Source: CAZGOM01 sp964542875
Lineage (GTDB): Bacteria > Planctomycetota > Phycisphaerae > Phycisphaerales > Phycisphaeraceae
Length of the DNA: 14,727 nt
Reading direction: 5' to 3'
NCBI GenBank assembly: GCA_964542875.1
Contig: CAZIWA010000137.1
Coordinates: forward strand, 1 to 14,727
Made by a program: the position numbers and the translations under genes. The notes under the pieces were generated by a model that had not been told where the DNA came from, made no database searches, and was given only the letters and a program-made list of their open reading frames with translations. Shown one piece after another: positions 1 to 5,449 of the stretch. Position 1 is the stretch's first letter, and each line of letters begins with the position of its first letter.

Positions 1-81
1 GCATTATCCCATGATCAGTTCTTGCGCAGCTGTCCGCTCCACGGGGGGAACCCCAATTGAGTAAGCTCAACGGAAGTTTTC

Positions 82-507
82 ATGAATAAATTCTTCGCGG
101 CTTCTTTTGGACTTTTTGCGACTGCATGTCTGTGCAGCCTGATCGGCGCGTGCCACCACGTTGATAAATCAACGAATCTGGAACCACAGGAGGTCATCAT
201 CGGCGACGATCTGAAACAAATGCGATTGGGGCAGCGGGTTGTTTTAAAAGGCAGTCCCGAAGTAGGCCCAGGAGTCGGGCTGCTCTTTCAAACAAAGCGC
301 GATCTCATTTGGTGTCGATCTGATTTTTATGTTTCCTGGCCCCAAAACCTGATTAAAAAAAAGATCTGGGCCGAAGGTGTTGTCATCGAGCAGAAAGTCA
401 ATTCTGCAATATTCCGGTTCGACTTGGAACCTCGTGACGATGTCCAATTCACGAATGTAAGGTTTGTGAAAATAGACAGCATGCGTCTGATTGAAGAGAA
501 AAAATAG
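82..507 (+). CDS. Small putative lipoprotein, function unknown
   Basis: Encodes 141 residues. A hydrophobic N-terminus (residues 4-23) ends in the lipobox-like stretch LIGAC with Cys24, so it is probably a lipid-anchored envelope protein made as a precursor. The rest is soluble and mixed beta-like, with a 'GQRVVLKGSP' stretch near residues 50-59 and no catalytic motif that I recognise; a small OB-like or SH3-like beta fold is possible but unproven. The start has only a weak purine-rich ribosome site (CGGAAG). A hand count of bases 301-480 gives 76 G+C of 180 (about 42%), much lower than the genes to its right, so it may have been acquired or lie in a different compositional domain. It is separated from the next cluster by 545 bases and seems to be its own transcription unit. 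Confidence 0.72.
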   Translation: MNKFFAASFGLFATACLCSLIGACHHVDKSTNLEPQEVIIGDDLKQMRLGQRVVLKGSPEVGPGVGLLFQTKRDLIWCRSDFYVSWPQNLIKKKIWAEGVVIEQKVNSAIFRFDLEPRDDVQFTNVRFVKIDSMRLIEEKK

Positions 508-601
508 AGTGCGAAGAAGATGCGATTGAAATGCGGAGGGTTTGACTGCGGCCGGGAGGTGGCAATGGGGCTTTTTGGTGGGTCGAATAGGGAGATCGGG
601 C

Positions 602-629
602 TGGCGCCAGAAAGCCATCGCTGGCGCTA
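602..629 (+). terminator. Possible terminator hairpin after the lipoprotein gene
   Basis: TGGCGCCAG (602-610) pairs with CTGGCGCTA (621-629): nine pairs including one G-T, with a 10-base loop. It lies about 95 bases past the lipoprotein stop codon. The downstream T tract is weak and interrupted (TTGCTTTT near 639-646), so intrinsic termination is only a guess. An alternative pairing, AGCCAT 613-618 with ATGGCT 630-635, is mutually exclusive with the first. Confidence 0.3.
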
Positions 630-947
630 ATGGCTAAATTGCTTTTGGGGTGAGGGGATCACGGGTTTTTATTAACGCTTGAGTTTCGGGATTGGCGGGA
701 AAAATAAATTTTCAGGTTGTTTGGATGAGCCGATTGATGAAACGTCACGTTCCATATAGAAGCGGCGGCAAGAAGGAGCAGAGAGTGAGCGATGAGATGG
801 AAATCCGTGATGCGGCTGATTCACCCGTGTAATCCTGCGGTGGACGCAGAGGCGGGCGGGAGATTGTCCGGTTCAGGAGACGAGCAGGATGTGAGGGGTG
901 ATGAATTTTTCAGCGGATGGCGGGAGAAGCGGTTTTGTATGTCGTGC

Positions 948-976
948 TGGACAAATTGTTTTTTTTGCGTTTGAAT
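948..976 (+). promoter_or_regulatory. Candidate sigma-70-type promoter for the ExbBD cluster
   Basis: TGGACA (948-953, 5 of 6 to TTGACA) is followed after exactly 17 bases by TTGAAT (971-976, 4 of 6 to TATAAT). Transcription would start near 983, giving a leader of about 70 bases before the ATG at 1053. This is a consensus match only; planctomycete promoters are poorly defined and chance matches are common. Confidence 0.3.
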
Positions 977-1042
977 ACGGTTGCGGGCGTACTGGGTTGC
1001 GCTTGTGTTTTTTGTTGTGCCGTTTCCCAGAGCCCCTTCCTC

Positions 1043-1048
1043 GGAGGT
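1043..1048 (+). promoter_or_regulatory. Strong ribosome binding site that sets the start of the vWA gene
   Basis: GGAGGT lies 4 bases before the ATG at 1053. The same frame stays open upstream to a TTG at 981, which would add 24 residues (hydrophobic and Pro-containing). The strong Shine-Dalgarno match argues for the ATG at 1053 as the real start. Confidence 0.7.
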
Positions 1049-1052
1049 CGAG

Positions 1053-2162
1053 ATGTTTTGGAGCAACTTTGCGGATACCCCTGGCGAAGGGCAACCGCCT
1101 CAGGAAGACCAGCACGGCGAAGAGGTGAGCGTTGCGCATGAGGCCAACGACATTCTCACGAAGGTGATGCCTTACGGCGTCTCTTTGCTTTTGCATGTGG
1201 GCCTGCTCCTGATCATCGCGTTTGCGACAGTGTCGATGGCGCCTGAGGAACCGACCGAAGCAGAACAAGTGATCATCCCCATCAGCAGCCTGAGCCCCCT
1301 GCCGGGCACGCCGGTGGTGGTGAGCAGCCCGACCAACGGCGAACGGCTTGCAACGTCCGCAGTGGCGACATCGACGAGCACTTCGCGTTCCCTCAACACA
1401 TCCGACTCGGCAGTGAGCACGAATTCCATGGCCAGCTCCACGGGTTCCGGCTCGGGCGCAGGTTCGGGCGGCGGGTCCGGCGGCGGCAGCGGCGGTGGTG
1501 GAAGCGGCGGCGCGATCTTCGGGCTTGGCGGCGGCGGCGGCGGCGGGTCCGGCGGCGGCGGCGGCAGCCTGTTCGGCGGCGGCGAACGCGGCAGTTCCGG
1601 CCTGGCGACGACCTTCTTCGGCACCGGCGGCAACGCGGTGCGCATCGTGTACCTCATCGACGCATCGGGCACGCTGATCTCCACCCTGCCGTTTGTCATC
1701 AGCGAACTCAAGCGGTCGATCAACGAGCTTTCCGAGAAACAGGAATTCGCAGTGATCTTCTTCCAAGGCAACGACCCCAAGGAAGTGCCCCCGGTCGGGA
1801 TGAAGAAGGTGTCCAGCGATTCAAAGACCAAGGTGTTCAACTGGATCGACTCGGGCCGCGTGGTGCCCCAGGGCGGCAACAACCCGGTGAAGGCGATTCA
1901 GGTGGCGCTGTCGTACCGGCCTCAACTGATTTACATCCTTTCGGACAACATCACGGGCGACGGCATTTATCAGGTGGACCAACGGACGTTCGTGCAGGAA
2001 GTGATCAAGGCCAACAAGAACGGGACGAAGATCAACACGATCCAGTTCCTGCAGCCTGACTCACTGGCGGCTTACGGGAAGAAGCCGACGCTGAAAGAAA
2101 TTTCAGACCAGACCGGCGGTATTTACAAGTATCTGGATGGCAAGGAACTGGGAATCGAGTAA
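1053..2162 (+). CDS. TonB/TolA-like transducer with a C-terminal vWA-like domain
   Basis: Encodes 369 residues from the ATG behind GGAGGT. The order is: charged cytoplasmic N-terminus (1-37); one membrane helix (about 38-62) containing SLLLH, with Ser44 and His48; a Ser/Thr-rich stretch (about 85-130); a Gly/Ser-rich linker (131-179); and a C-terminal vWA-like domain (about 195-366). In TonB and TolA the SxxxH motif in the single membrane helix is the signature that couples to ExbB/ExbD or TolQ/TolR, and the topology is the same (N-in, long flexible periplasmic arm, folded tip). The vWA part starts RIVYLIDASGT, resembling the metal-site DxSxS motif; later parts are GGNNP (274-278, where GGTDP is usual) and SDN (297-299). 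It heads a cluster with exbB and two exbD genes, 49 bases before the next gene. I infer a periplasmic energy transducer; a plain vWA protein unrelated to energy coupling is the alternative. Confidence 0.85.
   Translation: MFWSNFADTPGEGQPPQEDQHGEEVSVAHEANDILTKVMPYGVSLLLHVGLLLIIAFATVSMAPEEPTEAEQVIIPISSLSPLPGTPVVVSSPTNGERLATSAVATSTSTSRSLNTSDSAVSTNSMASSTGSGSGAGSGGGSGGGSGGGGSGGAIFGLGGGGGGGSGGGGGSLFGGGERGSSGLATTFFGTGGNAVRIVYLIDASGTLISTLPFVISELKRSINELSEKQEFAVIFFQGNDPKEVPPVGMKKVSSDSKTKVFNWIDSGRVVPQGGNNPVKAIQVALSYRPQLIYILSDNITGDGIYQVDQRTFVQEVIKANKNGTKINTIQFLQPDSLAAYGKKPTLKEISDQTGGIYKYLDGKELGIE
1443..1589 (+). repeat. Gly/Ser-rich low-complexity linker coding repeat
   Basis: About 49 codons, almost all GGC/GGT/GGG glycine or serine, encode a flexible linker between the membrane anchor region and the vWA-like domain. 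The GGC-rich tract is prone to slippage, so linker length may vary among strains. It also creates long Ala/Pro-rich antisense frames that should not be annotated. Confidence 0.8.
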
Positions 2163-2211
2163 TCTGCGCTTCTGGAATGACCACTAAACCCGGCGACGGT
2201 TCAGGATCAAC

Positions 2212-3483
2212 ATGAGTTTAAAGCGTCGTATGTCTGGAAAGTACCCGTTGGTGATGGCCACAGGCGCAATGGCGCTGGTGCTTGGGTTTACGGCGCAGAG
2301 CCGGGCCGATGCGCTGAAGGTGGATGGCCAATGGATCACCAACGGCGTGGTGGTGGAGAAGATCGAAGACGGGAAGATCGTGTACTCCGTGAAGGGTACG
2401 CAGACCGAAGACCCGATCTTCAAGGTTGAAGGGCTCCGGCTTGATGCGTACCCGGACCTTGCCGACGCACAGAAGGCCATGGCCGAGAACAAGCCCGCAG
2501 ACGCGGTGCGGATGCTGCAGCGGATGATCGGCAACAAGCCGCGTGAAACGTGGGCCAGGCAGTACGCCGAAAAGACGCTGATGCAGGCGCTGGACCAGGC
2601 CAACCGGCCGACGGAAGTGGTGCTGACCTACCTGAAGCTGGCCAACGAACAAGCCCCCGTCGACTATCTGAAAACACCCCCTACCGGCTCCCTGACCCGG
2701 GCCACGGATACGGTGAAGAAAGACATCCGGGCACGGCTGACGACGGCGCTGGTGCGCCTGCCGGAAGACGCCAAACCGGGCGCACAGCTTCTTTTGAAGT
2801 CCCTGGGCGATGAACCGGCCAAGACCCCGGCGGCAACGCCGAGCACACCCGCGGCAACCGGCGGGACAAGCACCCCGGCTGCGACCCCCGGCACCACTGC
2901 GCCGACAACGCCTTCGGCCACCCCGACGACACCGACGGCAACGCCACAAGCACCGGCCCCGGCCACCCCGAGCGCGCCCGCAAGCGGCGGCCCGCTGACG
3001 GGCGCGACGATCACCGACGCCAACGGCGTGGTGATGCCCGCGGGCCTGCCCAAAGAGATTCCCGTGGCGGTGCCGGGCGTGGCGCTGTACCGGGAAGGCA
3101 AATACGAAGAAGCGCTCAAGTGGGTGGACGACCAGCTCAAGACGGCGCAGCAGAACTTTTCTTTCTTCTTCTACCTGCGCGGCCTGGCGCTGTATGAAAT
3201 CGCCGATAAGACCAACAACCAGGAAATGTTCATGGACGCCGGGGTGAGCTTCATGAAGTCTGCGATTTACTTCCCCCGGGACATGTACGCCGGACCGGCG
3301 TACCTTGAGACGGCCCGGGTGTATGTGAAGCTGGGCAAGCTCAAGCAGGCCAAGAAACTTTTCGCCAAGGCCTATGAACGGGTGCTGAGCGAGCCGGGCC
3401 TGGAAAAGAAAGTAGAAGAGCTGCAGGCGGCATTAAAGGACACATCGGAAGCGCCCGCCGCCGGCGCAAAGGACAACTATTGA
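2212..3483 (+). CDS. Exported TPR-like protein with a Pro/Ala/Thr linker
   Basis: Encodes 423 residues, start at the ATG after CAGGAT (2202-2207). Residues 1-32 look like a signal peptide (basic start, hydrophobic 13-28, likely cut in the SRADA region). Residues 34-80 look like a small beta domain with alternating Val/Ile and Gly turns. Residues 82-200 are helical with TPR-like alternation. Residues 202-258 are a Pro/Ala/Thr linker. Residues 285-405 are again TPR-like: VALYREGKYEEALKWVD and ARVYVKLGKLKQAKKLFAKA fit the TPR consensus. No catalytic residues are seen. I infer a periplasmic scaffold or adaptor for the neighbouring transducer and ExbBD motor. It lies 49 bases after the vWA gene and 95 bases before exbB, with a terminator-like hairpin in that second gap. 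Confidence 0.85.
   Translation: MSLKRRMSGKYPLVMATGAMALVLGFTAQSRADALKVDGQWITNGVVVEKIEDGKIVYSVKGTQTEDPIFKVEGLRLDAYPDLADAQKAMAENKPADAVRMLQRMIGNKPRETWARQYAEKTLMQALDQANRPTEVVLTYLKLANEQAPVDYLKTPPTGSLTRATDTVKKDIRARLTTALVRLPEDAKPGAQLLLKSLGDEPAKTPAATPSTPAATGGTSTPAATPGTTAPTTPSATPTTPTATPQAPAPATPSAPASGGPLTGATITDANGVVMPAGLPKEIPVAVPGVALYREGKYEEALKWVDDQLKTAQQNFSFFFYLRGLALYEIADKTNNQEMFMDAGVSFMKSAIYFPRDMYAGPAYLETARVYVKLGKLKQAKKLFAKAYERVLSEPGLEKKVEELQAALKDTSEAPAAGAKDNY
2815..2985 (+). repeat. Pro/Ala/Thr-rich linker coding repeat
   Basis: Fifty-seven codons with recurring ATP, TPAATP and APATP units encode an extended, flexible linker joining the N-terminal and C-terminal helical parts of the TPR-like protein. 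Low complexity of this type is common in planctomycete exported proteins; the bases are an imperfect ACC/GCG/CCG repeat. Confidence 0.7.
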
Positions 3484-3489
3484 AACTTT

Positions 3490-3522
3490 CCGGCACTGCG
3501 TAAGCTGCCGGCGACCTTTTTT
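3490..3522 (+). terminator. Intrinsic-terminator-like hairpin inside the cluster
   Basis: CCGGCA (3490-3495) pairs perfectly with TGCCGG (3506-3511). Inside, GC (3498-3499) pairs with GC (3504-3505) around GTAA, a GNRA-type tetraloop, with a two-base bulge on one side. A run of six T (3517-3522) follows five bases after the stem. It starts 6 bases after the TPR gene stop codon and ends 56 bases before the exbB start. The gap between stem and T run is a little long for a classic terminator, so partial termination or 3'-end protection (setting different levels for the genes before and after) fits better than a full stop. Confidence 0.5.
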
Positions 3523-3578
3523 CCCATTCAACGTTGAACGGCCCGAGACTGGGCAATAAAAGCTGAGGAGCTTCTCTC

Positions 3579-4322
3579 ATGACCAGACTGTCGAACCGAA
3601 TCTTCCTTTCCCTGTGCGCAGTGATGTTGGTGGCGGGGCCTGCGGTGCCTGCGTTTGCGCAGGAGCATGCAGAGCATGAGAACCTCACGCTGATGGGCAT
3701 GTTCTTCAACCCGCCCGACTTTATCGCCAAGATCCTGATCTGGTTCACCATTGTGCTGTCGATCTACAGCTTTTCGCAGATCATCCGGCACGCGATGAGC
3801 TCGCGGAAGATCACCATCATGCCTCCGGCGACGGTGGAAGAGGTGGAGCGGCTGCTGACGGAGCGCAAGTACAAAGAAGTGCTGGAAGTGTGCAACGCGG
3901 ACACGAGCGTTTTCGCCAAGACGATGGGCGCGGCGCTGGGCAACGCGGTGCATGGCTTTACCGCGATGCGCGAATCCGCGGAAGAAATCGCGTTCACGAG
4001 CTCGGCATCCCGCATCCGTAACATGGAAATCCTCAACATCCTTGGCGCCGCGGGCCCCATGATCGGGCTGTTCGGCACGGTGTACGGCATGATCATGTCG
4101 TTCTACGTCATGTCGTCTTCGGGCGGCGCGCCCAAGCCGGCTGAGCTGGCCGGCGGTATTTCGGCGGCGCTGGTGTGCACCTTCTGGGGTCTGGTGGTCG
4201 CCATCCCCGCGGTGCTTGCATACGGCATGCTGCGCGCGCAGATCGAAAACAACGTGGAAGAATCGTTCGCACGTGTGGTGGAAATGATCAAACCGTTCCG
4301 TCCCGTGCCCACCAAGCGCTGA
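3579..4322 (+). CDS. exbB: MotA/TolQ/ExbB-family proton channel protein
   Basis: Encodes 247 residues with a good ribosome site, GAGGAG at 3565-3570. Residues 1-27 look like a cleavable signal peptide (PAFA then QEH). Three membrane helices follow: about 48-68, 151-175 and 193-217, with the cytoplasmic domain between the first two. Family signatures are clear: GLFGTVYGM (163-171) in the second helix and ISAALVCTFWGLVVAIPA in the third. Thr167 and Thr201 match the two pore-lining threonines known in ExbB/TolQ. The family forms an inner-membrane pentamer around an ExbD/TolR dimer and uses proton flow to drive TonB/TolA-type proteins. Two exbD genes follow at once, 45 bases downstream. An added signal peptide is absent from Escherichia coli ExbB but occurs in other members of the family. 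Whether it serves TonB-like or Tol-like work cannot be told from sequence alone. Confidence 0.95.
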   Translation: MTRLSNRIFLSLCAVMLVAGPAVPAFAQEHAEHENLTLMGMFFNPPDFIAKILIWFTIVLSIYSFSQIIRHAMSSRKITIMPPATVEEVERLLTERKYKEVLEVCNADTSVFAKTMGAALGNAVHGFTAMRESAEEIAFTSSASRIRNMEILNILGAAGPMIGLFGTVYGMIMSFYVMSSSGGAPKPAELAGGISAALVCTFWGLVVAIPAVLAYGMLRAQIENNVEESFARVVEMIKPFRPVPTKR

Positions 4323-4367
4323 GATTCGTCTGCCTGACCTTGACCAGGCGCCAAAGGAATACAGCCC

Positions 4368-4811
4368 ATGGGACGCAAAGCCGTAACCCGAAGCAAGTCT
4401 GACATCAACATCACCGCGATGCTGGATGTGGTGTTCAACCTTATCCTTTTCTTCATCCTGATCTCCAACTTCGCCGCAGCCGACTTGCCGAAGATGAACA
4501 TTCCCGAACCGATGAAAACCATTGCCAAGGAAGATTCCAGCCCTAACCGGGTGGTGGTGAATATCGTGCCCAAGGACGAGAACACCGGGCAAATCTCCGG
4601 GATCGTCTTCGCCAGCGACAACTATCTCGGGCGGCTTAACGAGCTGCAAGGCCGACTGGCCCTGGAAGTGGCCAAACAGGCCGACGTGCAGGTGGTATTG
4701 CGCGCGGACAAGTCAATCCGATACAGCGACATCGTGCCGGTGATGCGCGCCATCTCCGGCGCGAAGGTGAAGACGATCAATCTTTCGGCATCCTCCATGG
4801 ATCCCAGGTAA
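4368..4811 (+). CDS. exbD: ExbD/TolR-family protein, first copy
   Basis: Encodes 147 residues, with AAGGA at 4354-4358 before the ATG. A short basic N-terminus is followed by INITAMLDVVFNLILFFILI, the family's membrane helix (about 14-36) with the conserved proton-binding Asp at residue 20. The C-terminal periplasmic part (about 60-145) ends with a VVLRADKSIRYSDIVPVM stretch that matches the usual ExbD/TolR 'v.i.aD......v...m' region. Length is normal for the family. It lies 45 bases after exbB and 3 bases before a second ExbD gene. ExbD dimers sit in the ExbB pore and pass motion or conformational change to the TonB/TolA-type partner. Confidence 0.93.
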   Translation: MGRKAVTRSKSDINITAMLDVVFNLILFFILISNFAAADLPKMNIPEPMKTIAKEDSSPNRVVVNIVPKDENTGQISGIVFASDNYLGRLNELQGRLALEVAKQADVQVVLRADKSIRYSDIVPVMRAISGAKVKTINLSASSMDPR

Positions 4812-4814
4812 CAC

Positions 4815-5378
4815 ATGAGCGCAATCACAGACCATGACGAGTTCCTGCCCGTTGAAGCGGAGCACGAGCACAAGAAGAAGAAACGGCAGACGCTTGCCAA
4901 GGGCGAACCCACCATGAACCTGGTGGCCATGCTCGACTTGTCGTTCAACATCCTGATCTTCTTCATCATCACGGCGAACTTCGCGGTGCATGAAGGCGTG
5001 ATCACGGCGAAGGTCCCGGCGATGATCGGCGGCGAGGGCGCGGCAACGGAATCCCCCCTGCCCAAGACGGAATTGAAAATCCAGCTTACCTCGGGCGGGA
5101 TGGACGGCCAGGCACGCATCACCATCGATGGGTCGGCTGAACAGACGCAGGATTTTTCCCGGTTGTCGGAAGTGCTGGCACGCATCCAGAACAACAAGGA
5201 AAACCCTTCGGGCGCATTCGCCGCAGACAACCCGGTGGTGATCACCCCCGACCAGAACACACGGTGGCAAGACGTCGTAAATACCTTTAACGCCGTGGTG
5301 AAAGCCAAGTACAGCGATGTGAGCTTCGGGCAGATCAAGGCCGAAGACGGCGGCGGTGAGGGCGGCGGCGGGAATTAA
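4815..5378 (+). CDS. exbD: ExbD/TolR-family protein, second divergent copy
   Basis: Encodes 187 residues, starting 3 bases after the first ExbD stop codon; the ribosome site (AGG, 4806-4808) runs into that stop, which suggests translational coupling. The N-terminal cytoplasmic part is longer than in the first copy and has a His/Lys-rich patch (EAEHEHKKKKR, about 14-24). The membrane helix (about 34-56) reads MNLVAMLDLSFNILIFFII, with conserved Asp41. The periplasmic domain has the expected region PVVITPDQNTRWQDVVNTF near 140-158, and the end is Gly-rich (GGGEGGGGN). It is clearly homologous to but quite diverged from its neighbour, so a heterodimer or two alternative stators are both possible. 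Confidence 0.92.
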   Translation: MSAITDHDEFLPVEAEHEHKKKKRQTLAKGEPTMNLVAMLDLSFNILIFFIITANFAVHEGVITAKVPAMIGGEGAATESPLPKTELKIQLTSGGMDGQARITIDGSAEQTQDFSRLSEVLARIQNNKENPSGAFAADNPVVITPDQNTRWQDVVNTFNAVVKAKYSDVSFGQIKAEDGGGEGGGGN

Positions 5379-5449
5379 CCCGATTTTCAAACGCAGGGCA
5401 GACGGACTTCCAAGTTAGACCGAATCGAAACAAAACGAGAATCCTTCAG

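Larger units (their letters stand above)
508..1052. other. 545-base intergenic leader without a convincing gene
   Basis: Between the lipoprotein and the vWA/ExbBD cluster I see no convincing coding region. It contains the 602-629 hairpin, a candidate promoter at 948-976, and a T-rich stretch around 956-975. The short open frames here have atypical residue composition and no recognisable domain. The length leaves room for regulatory sites or a long 5' leader, but I cannot identify a known riboswitch. Confidence 0.5.

Noticed and set aside
1..60. Open frame from the window edge ending in TGA at 58-60, possibly the tail of an upstream gene
   Set aside because: Only 19 codons, a second frame is also open to 64, and no recognisable C-terminal motif allows a choice between them.
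792..974. 60-codon frame in the leader of the ExbBD cluster, with AGGAG 12 bases upstream
   Set aside because: Cys/Trp/Arg-rich composition, no domain, spacing too long, and it runs into the candidate promoter.
873..1766. 297-codon Ala-rich minus-strand frame over the Gly-rich linker
   Set aside because: Produced by the GGC repeat read in reverse; no start signal or domain.
3534..3562. TTGAAC-17-TAAAAG as a separate exbB promoter
   Set aside because: Transcription would start near 3569, inside the exbB ribosome site (3565-3570), so it would not give a normal translated leader.
3528..4649. 373-codon minus-strand frame opposite exbB and the first exbD
   Set aside because: His/Arg/Gly-rich antisense shadow of clear family genes; no motif.
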